In this document: positions 42,802-52,143 of the stretch, one piece after another
Position numbering within the stretch: position 1 is the stretch's first letter
Layout of the letters: every line of letters starts with the position of its first letter
Assembly (NCBI GenBank): GCA_003612585.1
Contig: RAZH01000001.1
Coordinates: 124,001-188,000 of the forward strand
Reading direction: 5' to 3'
DNA length: 64,000 nt
DNA from: a bacterium 1XD42-54
GTDB taxonomy: Bacteria > Bacillota > Clostridia > Lachnospirales > Lachnospiraceae
The notes under the pieces: model-generated
Told to the model about the DNA's origin: nothing
The model's database searches: none
What the model saw: the letters and a program-made list of their open reading frames with translations, nothing else
Program-made: the position numbers and the translations under genes

Positions 42802-44016
42802 TTACATATGTTTGATGCGTTCCACTGCCGCCACGGTGCTTTCCCGTGTGCCAAAAGCAGTCAGACGCAGGTAGCCTTCTCCGCTCGGTCCGAACCCTGA
42901 GCCCGGTGTTCCCACTACGTTTGCACGTTCCAGCAGATAATCGAAAAATTCCCAGGAAGTCATATTGTGTGGGGTCTTAAGCCAGATATATGGAGCATTG
43001 ACGCCGCCGGACACCTCATAACCGGCGCCTTCCAGCCCGTCTTTGATAATTCTTGCATTTTCCATATAATAGTTCACCTGCGCTGCAAGCTGTATCTTTC
43101 CTTCTGCAGAATAAACAGCCTCCCCTGCCTTCTGCACAATATAGGGCGCTCCATTGTATTTCGTTCCGTGCCTCCTCGCCCAAAGAGAATGAAGCGTCAC
43201 ACCTTTACACTTCAATTCTTTCGGAATTACCGTAAACCCAAGTCGTACACCCGTAAATCCCGCGTTTTTTGAGAATGAGCGAAGCTCCATCGCACACGTA
43301 CGCGCACCTTCGCATGCAAAGATGGTATGCGGTACATCTGCTTCTGAAATATATGCTTCATAAGCAGCGTCATAGATTATCACAGCCCCTGTCCGGTTCG
43401 CATAATCCACCCATTCCTGCAGTTGCGCTTTCGTGATGGTCGCTCCTGTCGGATTATTTGGAAAGCACAGATATATGATATCCGGCGTCTCCTGTGGAAG
43501 CTCCGGCGCAAAATTGTTGCCTGCATGGCATGGCATATAAATCACATCGCTCCAGGTTCCATGCGTTACATCATACGTGCCTGTCCTTCCCGCCATAACG
43601 TTCGTATCAATGTACACCGGATAGACCGGATCACACACAGCAATCTTGTTATCCACGCTAAAAATCTCCTGGATATTTCCCGAATCGCATTTAGCTCCGT
43701 CTGACACAAAAATTTCATCCGGCGCAATGTGGCAGCCAAGCGCCTGGTAATCATTTTGGGCAATGGCATTTCTTAAAAATTCATATCCTAAATCCGGCGC
43801 GTATCCTCTGAACGTCTCCGGATTCCCCATCTCATCGACTGCACGGTGCAGCGCCTCTACGATCGCCGGAGCGAGCGGCTGGGTCACATCGCCGATGCTG
43901 AGGCGAATCACGGGCTTGTCCGGATTTGCGGCCTCAAATGCACGCTGTTTTTTCGCAACCGTTGAAAACAGGTAGCTTCCAGGAAGTTTTAAATAATTAT
44001 CATTTACTTTAAACAT
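42802..44016 (-). CDS. dapL: LL-diaminopimelate aminotransferase
   Basis: This 404-residue PLP enzyme converts tetrahydrodipicolinate directly to LL-diaminopimelate for lysine and peptidoglycan. Evidence: the N-terminus NDNYLKLPGSYLF, PVIRLSIGDVTQPLAP, IYLCFPNNPTGATIT and the PLP-lysine block RSFSKNAGFTGVRLGF. It follows dapF by 12 nt, so the last two steps to meso-DAP are encoded together. Confidence 0.97.
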   Translation of the reverse strand: MFKVNDNYLKLPGSYLFSTVAKKQRAFEAANPDKPVIRLSIGDVTQPLAPAIVEALHRAVDEMGNPETFRGYAPDLGYEFLRNAIAQNDYQALGCHIAPDEIFVSDGAKCDSGNIQEIFSVDNKIAVCDPVYPVYIDTNVMAGRTGTYDVTHGTWSDVIYMPCHAGNNFAPELPQETPDIIYLCFPNNPTGATITKAQLQEWVDYANRTGAVIIYDAAYEAYISEADVPHTIFACEGARTCAMELRSFSKNAGFTGVRLGFTVIPKELKCKGVTLHSLWARRHGTKYNGAPYIVQKAGEAVYSAEGKIQLAAQVNYYMENARIIKDGLEGAGYEVSGGVNAPYIWLKTPHNMTSWEFFDYLLERANVVGTPGSGFGPSGEGYLRLTAFGTRESTVAAVERIKHM

Positions 44017-44028
44017 ACGTTTTCTCCT

Positions 44029-44880
44029 CTACAGAAATAGCTCGCCATCAAACACAACCGTCGCCGGTCCTGTCATAAACACAGTATCATTCTCCCGATC
44101 CCAGAAGATCTGCAAATCGCCGCCGCGCAGTTTCACTGTAACCTGTTCGTCTGTCCATCCGTTTAAGATGCAGGCTACGGCCACCGCACAGGCGCCAGTC
44201 CCACACGCCCAGGTCTCCCCGGAACCGCGTTCCCATACACGCATCTGTACTGTCTGTCTGTCCAGGACCCGGATAAACTCTGTATTTACACGATCCGGAA
44301 ACGCTTCATGCCGCTCAAAATAAGGCCCGATCTCTTCGATCGCCAATCCGTCCACATCCTCTGTGCAAACAATACAATGCGGATTCCCCATAGACACACA
44401 GGTCACTGTATAACTGTTTCCTTTTACACAAAGCGTCCTGCCAATCACACCTGTGGCCTTCTCCGCTTCGAACTTCGATACATCAACCGGAATTTTTTCC
44501 GCCTCCAGCACCGGAGCTCCCATATCTACACGTACAAGCGCCACCTTCCCGTTTTCTACTGTTAAATCCAGATATTTGACGCCGCTTCCAGTTGCTACGC
44601 TAATCTTCGTCTGATCGGTCAGACCATAATCATACACATATTTAGCCACGCAGCGAATCCCGTTCCCACACATCGCTCCGCGGCTGCCATCCGCATTGTA
44701 CATCTCCATCTCAAAATCCGCACAATCCGAAGGCTTGATCAGAATGAGTCCGTCCGAACCAACTCCGAAATGCCGATCGCTGACCAGGCGGGCCAGCTCC
44801 TCCGGCTGTTCCACATGCTCCTGAAAGCAGTTCACATACACATAATCATTTCCTATTCCATGCATCTTCGTAAATTTCAT
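44029..44880 (-). CDS. dapF: Diaminopimelate epimerase
   Basis: This 283-residue cofactor-free racemase turns LL-DAP into meso-DAP. It has the N-terminal MHGIGNDYVYVN and the two catalytic cysteines in RGAMCGNGIRCVAKY and TWACGTGACAVA. It lies directly before dapL. The gap to the ANTAR gene upstream is 78 nt. Confidence 0.97.
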   Translation of the reverse strand: MKFTKMHGIGNDYVYVNCFQEHVEQPEELARLVSDRHFGVGSDGLILIKPSDCADFEMEMYNADGSRGAMCGNGIRCVAKYVYDYGLTDQTKISVATGSGVKYLDLTVENGKVALVRVDMGAPVLEAEKIPVDVSKFEAEKATGVIGRTLCVKGNSYTVTCVSMGNPHCIVCTEDVDGLAIEEIGPYFERHEAFPDRVNTEFIRVLDRQTVQMRVWERGSGETWACGTGACAVAVACILNGWTDEQVTVKLRGGDLQIFWDRENDTVFMTGPATVVFDGELFL

Positions 44881-44958
44881 CTCATTTCCTCTTTCTTTCC
44901 TTTTTACAGATGTCCTGTCCCTGTAACCCTGGACACATTCGTTTGATCTATATGTTTT

Positions 44959-45507
44959 CTAAATTCTCATCAGCATAAATATCATTTCCGCTGTCTCTAC
45001 AAGACTTGTCCCGTTGTCCATACTTGTTTTCTGAAGATAGCGGTGCGCCTCTTCTTCTGTCATATGGTTTCGTTCCATCAAAAGAGCCTTTGCTTCCGTA
45101 ATCAGCTTCTTTTCTTTCTCATCCCGCTGTGTCGGCATCATCCGTCGCTTCTTTTTGCGCCATTCCAGATGCCCTGCCACCATTTCCAAAGAATTAACCA
45201 GCTCATGCACACGCAGCGGCATTGTCACAGAAACGACGCCCTCCTGCACACCTTCCTGTGTCAGCCGCGCAGACGCTACAAGTAACATCTCAAAATGAGG
45301 GGGCAGATTCCCATACAGCTCATCGTACAACATATCCGGAAACCTGTACCCGCAGACAACAACGCCAAGGCCAAGCCGGTCCGCCGCTTCCAGCGCCTGC
45401 GCGCCTGTCACACACACTGCCTTCACTTCATACCCGTTGCGCATCAGCAGGCTCCGAATCGCTTTCGCATCTTCAATTTTCGGAAAAACCACTACCACAT
45501 TTACCAT
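44959..45507 (-). CDS. ANTAR-domain antiterminator protein
   Basis: This 182-residue protein has an N-terminal receiver-like half (about 1-110) without a clear phosphoacceptor pattern, followed by a coiled-coil and a C-terminal ANTAR domain (about 125-180: EKKLITEAKALLMERNHMTE, then EAHRYLQKTSMDN). ANTAR proteins bind pairs of hexaloop hairpins in mRNA leaders and stop terminator formation. It lies immediately after glnA, and the glnA leader carries such a hairpin, so it probably controls glnA in response to nitrogen. Confidence 0.9.
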   Translation of the reverse strand: MVNVVVVFPKIEDAKAIRSLLMRNGYEVKAVCVTGAQALEAADRLGLGVVVCGYRFPDMLYDELYGNLPPHFEMLLVASARLTQEGVQEGVVSVTMPLRVHELVNSLEMVAGHLEWRKKKRRMMPTQRDEKEKKLITEAKALLMERNHMTEEEAHRYLQKTSMDNGTSLVETAEMIFMLMRI

Positions 45508-45566
45508 ACCGGCCCCCCTGTTCCGTCTGCATTAAAATTGACTGCGCGGATCTCCCGGGCCGTTCG

Positions 45567-46898
45567 TCAAATCCTGGACAGATAATGCTCAAGTTCCCAG
45601 CTGCTTACGCTGGCACGGTAATCGTCCCATTCTCTTTTCTTTGCTTCCAGAAAGCCTTTTGCCGCATGTTCTCCCAGCACTTCGCAGATATAATTATCAG
45701 ATTCAAGCGCAGTGATTGCTTCTCTTAGGCTACCCGGAAGGCATGCAATGCCTTTTGCCATCCGCTCTTCCTCAGACATTGCAAAGATGTTCTCATCCAC
45801 ACGGTCCGGCGGTGAAATCTGATTCCGAATGCCATCCAGCCCGGCAGCGATACAAACAGCCAACGCCAGATATGGATTCGCTGCGGAATCCGGGCTGCGC
45901 AGCTCCACCCGCTGCCCCGCGTCGCTCGCAGAGGGAATACGAATCAAAGGACTGCGGTTCGTCGCCGACCACGCAATATAAACCGGGGCTTCATAGCCCG
46001 GCACCAGACGTTTATAGGAATTCACAAGCGGATTTGTCACTGCCGTAATTGCCCGGATATGCTTCATAATCCCCCCGATAAACCAATAACCCTCCTGGCT
46101 GAAATGAATCGGACTTTTCTCATCATGGAACAGATTGAAGCCGTCTTTTTCCACGGATAAATTAATATGCATACCAGAACCATTCACACCACTCTTCGGT
46201 TTCGGCATAAAAGACGCATGCAACCCGTGTCTTTTCGCAATCGTCTTGACTGCAAGACGAGCTGTCATAATGCCGTCTGCCGTCCGCATCGCTTCATCAT
46301 AACGGAAATCAATCTCATGCTGTGCCGGAGCGTTCTCATGATGAGACGCCTCAACCACATACCCCATCTCCTCCAGCGTCAATATCATATCTCTGCGCGC
46401 ATTTTCCCCGAGATCGAGCGGAGCAATATCAAAATATCCGGCGCTCTCATGCGTCAGAGTCGTCGGTCTACCCTCATCATCGGTATGGAAAAGGAAAAAC
46501 TCACATTCCGGGCCAGCCAACAGGCGGTATCCCATCTCTTCTGCCCCGGCGAGAACCCGCTTCAAAATAAAACGCGGGTCTCCGGCAAACGGCGCTCCGT
46601 CTGCATCATATACATCACAGATGAAACGCGCTACCTTTCCATGCTGCGGCCTCCACGGAAAAATACAGAATGTGTCCAGATCCGGATACAGATACAAATC
46701 GGACTTTTCAACTCCGACAAACCCTTCAATCGAAGCCCCGTCAAAAGAAATTTTATGATCCAATACCCGCTCCAGCTGACTTGTCGTCACCGCGATATTT
46801 TTGAGCGTTCCAAATAAATCCGTGAACTGAAGGCGGATAAATTCCACATCCTCTTCCTCAATCAATCTGTATATGTCTTCCCTTGTATATCTGCTCAT
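45567..46898 (-). CDS. glnA: Glutamine synthetase, type I
   Basis: This 443-residue enzyme makes glutamine from glutamate, ammonia and ATP. Blocks: RLQFTDLFGTLKNIAV, GASIEGFVGVEKSDL, the ATP/glutamate region NGSGMHINLS and RIPSASDAGQRVELRSPDS. The length and lack of an adenylation loop suggest the GSI-alpha type, regulated by feedback rather than adenylylation. The start at 46898 (MSRYTREDIY) has AAGGAG upstream. Confidence 0.97.
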   Translation of the reverse strand: MSRYTREDIYRLIEEEDVEFIRLQFTDLFGTLKNIAVTTSQLERVLDHKISFDGASIEGFVGVEKSDLYLYPDLDTFCIFPWRPQHGKVARFICDVYDADGAPFAGDPRFILKRVLAGAEEMGYRLLAGPECEFFLFHTDDEGRPTTLTHESAGYFDIAPLDLGENARRDMILTLEEMGYVVEASHHENAPAQHEIDFRYDEAMRTADGIMTARLAVKTIAKRHGLHASFMPKPKSGVNGSGMHINLSVEKDGFNLFHDEKSPIHFSQEGYWFIGGIMKHIRAITAVTNPLVNSYKRLVPGYEAPVYIAWSATNRSPLIRIPSASDAGQRVELRSPDSAANPYLALAVCIAAGLDGIRNQISPPDRVDENIFAMSEEERMAKGIACLPGSLREAITALESDNYICEVLGEHAAKGFLEAKKREWDDYRASVSSWELEHYLSRI

Positions 46899-46946
46899 TT
46901 CATGCTCTCCTTCTTTGAAAATCATTGAATAATCACAGGTCTGCGC

Positions 46947-46991
46947 ATAAAAAAGGGCATTCTTCCCCTTCGGTCAGAACCCCCTTGTTCT
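46947..46991 (-). promoter_or_regulatory. glnA leader: ANTAR hexaloop hairpin overlapping a terminator
   Basis: On the minus strand AGAAC-AAGGGG-GTTCT (46991-46976) is a 5-bp stem with a six-base loop carrying A at position 1 and G at position 4, the ANTAR signature. The same AAGGGGGTTCT can instead pair with AGAATGCCCTT (46963-46953; 10 of 11 pairs), which is followed by a T-run: an intrinsic terminator. The two folds exclude each other. A first hexaloop was not confidently found; the 8-bp CATAAAAT/ATTTTATG hairpin upstream has a six-base loop but no G4. Confidence 0.75.
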
Positions 46992-47102
46992 TCGTTTTCT
47001 GGATCATCCACGCATAAAATCTTTTTATTTTATGAACCGTTCCAGCTTATCTTATTAGCATGATAACAGCCGCTCTTTTTTTTGTCAACCATTATCCGCA
47101 AG

Positions 47103-49412
47103 TTATTCTTCCGTCTGTGTTTCACTCTCCTCTTCTATCTCCGCCGGCAGCACTCTCGTATAATAATACGTATTCGAACTCCGGAAAATGGTATCGGAAG
47201 ACCCCATCTGGTTCACCACAAGCTTATGATACCCTTCCGGCAGACTTTCTTTGTCAATCCGCAGGAGCTTTGACGAAATATAGCCGGTGCTCACTTTACT
47301 GTCATCCACAAAAGCCTTGCTCCATTTCGTAAAATTCTCTCCGCTGATGTAGAAATATTCCTCCGTCTCCCTCACACTTTTCACAACAACATCCTGCGTT
47401 CCCATCACAAGATCGGAAGCCGGATACGGATTGCCGCCGTCATAAACGTAATGCTCACCGTAGAGAATATCATACTGTAAAAGTTCCATGTCCCTCTGAT
47501 ATTCTTCTTTGTCTGCATACTGATCCCGGTTCTGATGCAACGTAAACATCGTGCCGTTTTCGATGCCAAGCCGTTTCATAATATCCGCCAGAAGCTGATA
47601 GGATGTAATGTCCGCATCCTGCTTCTCAAGACCAAAATTGTCCCACGTAATGTACTGCGTTTTGAACAGGCTTCCGGTCTTCATATCTTCTTCCGTGAGC
47701 CCCATAGTCGGCAGATGATCTCCAAACATTACCACGATCGTTTTCTCGTCCCGCTTTTCCAGCATCGCAATCAGATCTCCGATAAACTCATCCACCTCAT
47801 GAAGCTGGTTCACATAATACTCCCACGCATAGCTCCAGCCCTCATCCTCCAGACCTGTCACCACGATGTCCGGATTCTCCAGCACCTGCTCATGCGGGTA
47901 ATCCCCGTGTGCCTCCACTGTAATCGTATAGACAAAATCCGGCTGATCCGGCGTATAGTCCAGAGACTTTTCCACTTCACCCACAAGGATATCATCCGTT
48001 GGCCAGGTGCCAAGCGGCGTATAATCGCGGATATCCATCATTTCCTTGCTCGTAAAAGTATCAAAGCCCATCATGGAAAACGCATTCCTTCGGCTGTAAA
48101 AATTACCGCCGTTGTTGTGTACCACATGTGCGCCATAGCCGATTGTCTTCAGATCCGAAGCGATACTCTCGCAGTTCGTCTTTTTCAGAATCGTTTTATA
48201 TGGATACTCTCCCAGTCCGAAAAACTGCATCCCCATCCCTGTAAGAATTTCAAACTCTGTGTTTGCCGTCCCTGCGCCCACAACCGGAACATCCAGATAG
48301 CCGGAAGAATAATTCTCATACAGCGCACGGAAATTCGGAATCGGGTCCTCGCTCATTTCAAGAAAACGAATGAGCTGCGGATCAACAAAAGATTCCAGAA
48401 GAACACAGATAATATTCGGATATTCAAAATCCGCTCCTGCTGATTCTTCTGGAATCTCTTTGCTCTTGCTTTGTGCAGTTCGTATCTTCGAAGAATCCTC
48501 CTGCTGATCTCCGGTTCCCGGAGAGGTTGTCTTAATGCTATCCTGCTTCTGTAAGGATGCCGCCGCACCTGCTTCCTCAACTGCACTGTTCCTTTTTTCC
48601 TGCTCCTTTGAAGACACCGGCAGGCTCTCGTTTGTATTGTCTGCCTCCAGCGTTCCGCTGCCCTGCATCTTACTGAGTATCGCAGACACGGACTCTTCAG
48701 AATAATCTTTCGGAGCACTCATTCCGCGGTCCAGCACACTTGCGGAAAAGCTGTACACAAAACCATAATCTTTATAGCCCTGCGCCAGGTTTTCAAAATA
48801 AGACGTCAGAATATTATTGCTGACAGCTGCATTCGTCACATTCGGAAGCATCAGTATCACGCCAAAAATCATTGCCACACTGGCAAGTCTGTGCGGATGT
48901 CCCGTAAACTTTGGTCCCTTAATCCAGAGAATGACCAGAAAAATCATGAAAACCGTAACTGCTGCAATCACTACCGCAGCCTCAAAAGCGGTAAAGTAAT
49001 TGCTCTGCATCGTAAACAGGTCTCCCACCATCTTCAGATCTGTAAAGCTGAACGGAGACACCCTTTTGGCTAGAATACAGCCATTGATCGTTCCCAGAAA
49101 TACCCAGAATGCACAGATGGTCGTACGCAAAACTGCTCTTCTTCTTACTATGTACACCAGCGTCAGCGACGAAAATACAATCAGCGAATTATACAGGAAC
49201 ACAAGATTCCGGTCTACCACAAAATAACACGCTTCCACAAAAGAATGTCTCGAAATCCACTCGATCAAAAAGCAGACGCTGCAAGCCAGCAATGCGTGGA
49301 AAATCAGTGAATATTTGTTCAGCACCGCAATCAATTTTTGCAGTCTTACATTTTCTGAACGTTCTCTTTTTTTCTTCATTGGATTTATCTTTCTCGTCTG
49401 AGTCTGTTTCAT
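47103..49412 (-). CDS. LTA synthase family sulfatase-fold membrane protein
   Basis: This 769-residue protein has five N-terminal helices (about 33-210), a low-complexity Ser/Glu/Lys linker (about 235-330) and an extracellular alkaline-phosphatase/sulfatase domain from about 335 (YPNIICVLLESF). The linkage GTANTEFEILTGMG carries the likely nucleophile Thr, and MFGDHLPTMG the metal-binding Asp-His. LtaS-like enzymes transfer glycerol-phosphate groups to build teichoic-type polymers. The C-terminal extension of about 100 residues (after TLHQNRDQYADKEE) is beta-rich. The glnA leader lies downstream. Confidence 0.88.
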   Translation of the reverse strand: MKQTQTRKINPMKKKRERSENVRLQKLIAVLNKYSLIFHALLACSVCFLIEWISRHSFVEACYFVVDRNLVFLYNSLIVFSSLTLVYIVRRRAVLRTTICAFWVFLGTINGCILAKRVSPFSFTDLKMVGDLFTMQSNYFTAFEAAVVIAAVTVFMIFLVILWIKGPKFTGHPHRLASVAMIFGVILMLPNVTNAAVSNNILTSYFENLAQGYKDYGFVYSFSASVLDRGMSAPKDYSEESVSAILSKMQGSGTLEADNTNESLPVSSKEQEKRNSAVEEAGAAASLQKQDSIKTTSPGTGDQQEDSSKIRTAQSKSKEIPEESAGADFEYPNIICVLLESFVDPQLIRFLEMSEDPIPNFRALYENYSSGYLDVPVVGAGTANTEFEILTGMGMQFFGLGEYPYKTILKKTNCESIASDLKTIGYGAHVVHNNGGNFYSRRNAFSMMGFDTFTSKEMMDIRDYTPLGTWPTDDILVGEVEKSLDYTPDQPDFVYTITVEAHGDYPHEQVLENPDIVVTGLEDEGWSYAWEYYVNQLHEVDEFIGDLIAMLEKRDEKTIVVMFGDHLPTMGLTEEDMKTGSLFKTQYITWDNFGLEKQDADITSYQLLADIMKRLGIENGTMFTLHQNRDQYADKEEYQRDMELLQYDILYGEHYVYDGGNPYPASDLVMGTQDVVVKSVRETEEYFYISGENFTKWSKAFVDDSKVSTGYISSKLLRIDKESLPEGYHKLVVNQMGSSDTIFRSSNTYYYTRVLPAEIEEESETQTEE

Positions 49413-49653
49413 ATTACTCTCCTGTTTCTTTTTAACCTTAAAAGCAACTTTAAAAATCCTTTTGAAAGATTAATCTAATTCCCTGGAAAAGTCAACTCTG
49501 TTCAAAAAAAATTAAGGTTTATTTCACAGAACTTTCCATTTTTCCACGCCTTCTCCGCTGAACTTTTCTGAAAAGTAACCGAAATACCCCTGGATTCTTT
49601 TTTCATAATATGATAATTTATAAATAGATAGAAGAGAAAAGGAATATTGCTGT

Positions 49654-50190
49654 ATGAAAAGATTACTATATATGATTCTATTTTCGCTGCTGCTTTTGAC
49701 AGGATGCGAAAAACAAACAACCGATTATGCACCGGCTGCCCTTTTTCAGATGAACGGTGAAACAACTGCGGCCGGCATTGCTCCCGGCGACGGAAAGGAT
49801 GCTTTTATCAAGGCATATCAGGACTACACCATCCAGGTGGCCTACAGTGACCCGGAATCCCAGTATCTTGTTATGTCCATCAAGGAAATTCCATACCAGG
49901 ATTCCATATCCACGATGATTGCCAACTTTTTTATAAACGGAAAACCAGTATCTGAAGAGACGCTCTGCGAGGACAACAAGATACCACCTTCCGACCTCCA
50001 CACGCTGCTGAGCTCCCCGGAATATCTCCGGAAACATGAAGTAATTTACCGCTATCTGCGTTTCAGCTGGGAAAACGGCACCATTGACAAGATCGAATCC
50101 GAAGAACTGAATTACAACGAAACCTTTGAGACCCCCTGTATGGAAACACAGGGGGCCTCTCTTTTGGTTGCACATAGATTCCACATCTGA
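49654..50190 (+). CDS. Small lipoprotein of unknown function
   Basis: This 178-residue protein has a signal with lipobox LLLTGC (Cys18), so it is anchored outside the cell. No family was recognised. The mature part is mixed alpha/beta with a repeat of acidic residues. The last 22 codons run through and beyond an intrinsic terminator (50128-50166), so the annotated C-terminus may be the result of a mutated stop or frameshift. The AAAGGAA site is 11 nt before the ATG. Confidence 0.7.
   Translation: MKRLLYMILFSLLLLTGCEKQTTDYAPAALFQMNGETTAAGIAPGDGKDAFIKAYQDYTIQVAYSDPESQYLVMSIKEIPYQDSISTMIANFFINGKPVSEETLCEDNKIPPSDLHTLLSSPEYLRKHEVIYRYLRFSWENGTIDKIESEELNYNETFETPCMETQGASLLVAHRFHI
50128..50166 (+). 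terminator. Terminator located inside the 3' end of the lipoprotein ORF
   Basis: GAGACCCCCTGT and ACAGGGGGCCTC form a 12-nt stem with one mismatch and a short loop, followed by TCTTTT on the plus strand. On the minus strand no T-run follows, so it acts for the plus-strand gene. The ORF stop codon is 24 nt beyond it. Confidence 0.8.
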
Positions 50191-50219
50191 CACATGAAAC
50201 TTCTGTCATTCTCTTTCTT

Positions 50220-51188
50220 TCACATAAGTACACAGGTTTGTCCCAAAAACAGTCTGGCTGCGCCACAAATTCCGGCGTCATTGCCAAGCCTTGCCAGGCG
50301 AAATTCTGTATTCTCACACGGTAAAAATGCATATTGGCGATAATATTTCTGAATCGGTTCCAGCAGAACACTTCCGGCCTTCGACACGCCGCCTCCAAGC
50401 ACAATCACCTCCGGATCTACCACACAGGCACACATGGCAAGCGCCTTGCCAAGATAAAGCCCAAACTCCTCCGTAACCTGAAGCCCCAGCGCTTCGCCTT
50501 TTCCGGCTGCCTCAAAAATACGCTTCGCCGATAGCGCAGCGTCGTTGCGTCCGGCTGCCTGCTGTGCATCTGCATCCTCTTGCAAAATACGCCGCGCAAT
50601 CCCCACAATGCCGCGTGCAGACGATAGCTGTTCCAGACAGCCGTATTTTCCACAGCTGCACGGTTCCTGTATCCGATCATCCACATGAATATGTCCAATC
50701 TCGCCTGCTGCCTGATGCGCTCCGGTAAGAATTTTGCCATCCACAATAATCCCGCAACCAACTCCGGTACCCAGTGTCACGAGCATCATGCTCCGGCAGC
50801 CCTTTCCGCTTCCCATTGAGTATTCCCCGAGTGCGGCCAGATTTGCATCATTTTCAGCTTTTACCGGAAGTCCTGTCTTCTCCTTCACATGCTGTACGAG
50901 AGGCACATCTCTCCACCCAAGATTTTCCGCCAGCACAACATTGCCGCATTCGTCCACCTGGCCGGGCACACCGATTCCAATTCCGCCCACTGCCCGTGTA
51001 TTCAAACGCCGTTCGTTTATTTTTCCCTTTACACCATTAACAAGATCCGGTAAAATAAGCGCTCCGTTTTCTTCAAGCCTTGTCTGTATTTCCCACTTTT
51101 CCAGAAGGCTCCCCTGTGAGTCAAAAAGCCCGAATTTTATAAAACTTCCGCCAATATCAATTCCAAAATAATATTTTTCCATTCCCAT
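50220..51188 (-). CDS. ROK-family sugar kinase (glucokinase type)
   Basis: This 322-residue kinase has the ATP site FGIDIGGSFIKFGL, the glucose site EIGHIHVD and the zinc motif CSCGKYGCLEQLSS, diagnostic of ROK kinases. It phosphorylates glucose or a close analogue. No N-terminal HTH is present, so it is an enzyme and not a repressor. It is the last gene of the 50.2-56.9 kb sugar operon, 18 nt after the TIM-barrel isomerase gene. Confidence 0.92.
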   Translation of the reverse strand: MGMEKYYFGIDIGGSFIKFGLFDSQGSLLEKWEIQTRLEENGALILPDLVNGVKGKINERRLNTRAVGGIGIGVPGQVDECGNVVLAENLGWRDVPLVQHVKEKTGLPVKAENDANLAALGEYSMGSGKGCRSMMLVTLGTGVGCGIIVDGKILTGAHQAAGEIGHIHVDDRIQEPCSCGKYGCLEQLSSARGIVGIARRILQEDADAQQAAGRNDAALSAKRIFEAAGKGEALGLQVTEEFGLYLGKALAMCACVVDPEVIVLGGGVSKAGSVLLEPIQKYYRQYAFLPCENTEFRLARLGNDAGICGAARLFLGQTCVLM

Positions 51189-51206
51189 CCGTCTGCCAGT
51201 TTCCCT

Positions 51207-52121
51207 CTACATCAGGGTATGCAGATAACGGTATGCCACCTCAATTCCATGTTTGATATCTTCCGGTGTCCCTTCAAACGACCGGTCCTCACATTCCAGA
51301 CAGGCAGAACCGCTGTAACCAATTTCGTTTAATTTTGTAATCAGTTTCGGGAAATCGACGTCGCCATGGCCGGGCAGTTTCGGCGTATGCCACAGCCCCG
51401 GATACGTGAATCGCCCGTATTCCTCCACCTTATCCTGATCAATCTGAAGATCCTTAAAGTGAATGTGAAACATACGCTCCGCAAACGCTTCCACCGGTTT
51501 CCACACGTTCATCCCCAGCAGAACCATATGAGACGGATCAAAACAAAGTCCGATGTTTGGCCCCATTGCAAACATCCGACGCCAGATCTCCGGCGTCGTT
51601 GCCAGATTGTTGCCGCCCGGCCATTCGTCTCCCGTAAAATACATCGGGCAGTTTTCAATCGCAATGCGTACCCCCCGTTCCGCAGCATAGCTCAGAATCG
51701 GCGGCCAGATTTCCTCCATCATTTCCAAATTTTCCTCTACCGTCTTCCTCTTATCCCGTCCGATAAAGGTCGTCACAAGCCTTACATCCATCAATTTTGC
51801 CGCATCAATTACCTTATATAAATGCTTCCGTGATTTCTCTGCCACTTCCGGCTCGTCTGACATCGGATTTGGAAAATAGGCCAACGCTGCTATTTTAATT
51901 CCGCGCCTCTTTGCATAGGCAAGATATGCCTCTGCCTTCTCTTCTGTCAACCCATCTACATCTATATGCGTCACACCGGCATATCTTCTGGTTGCCGGTT
52001 CCTGCGGCCAACAGCAAACCTCCAGGCTTTCAAACCCCGTCTCCGCAGCATAATCCACGACCTGCTCGAAGGAATATCCTTCCAGAATCGCCGTGTGCAA
52101 ACCAAGTTTCATCATCGTCAT
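51207..52121 (-). CDS. Xylose-isomerase-like TIM-barrel isomerase/epimerase/lyase
   Basis: This 304-residue TIM barrel has the four metal ligands of the family: Glu156 (IAIENCPM), Asp195 (CFDPSHM), His221 (HIHFKD) and Glu in LECED near 276. The stretch ENCPMYFTGDEWPGG is shared with the subgroup often found next to Gfo/Idh/MocA oxidoreductases, some of which cleave 3-keto-sugars. It follows the oxidoreductase gene by 22 nt. The reaction is not known; isomerase, epimerase or beta-eliminating lyase are all possible. Confidence 0.8.
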   Translation of the reverse strand: MTMMKLGLHTAILEGYSFEQVVDYAAETGFESLEVCCWPQEPATRRYAGVTHIDVDGLTEEKAEAYLAYAKRRGIKIAALAYFPNPMSDEPEVAEKSRKHLYKVIDAAKLMDVRLVTTFIGRDKRKTVEENLEMMEEIWPPILSYAAERGVRIAIENCPMYFTGDEWPGGNNLATTPEIWRRMFAMGPNIGLCFDPSHMVLLGMNVWKPVEAFAERMFHIHFKDLQIDQDKVEEYGRFTYPGLWHTPKLPGHGDVDFPKLITKLNEIGYSGSACLECEDRSFEGTPEDIKHGIEVAYRYLHTLM

Positions 52122-52143
52122 TTCCCCCTCCCTTATACTTTTC

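Noticed and set aside
47535-48443. 302-codon plus-strand ORF
   Set aside because: Antisense to the LtaS-like gene; biased composition typical of a shadow frame.
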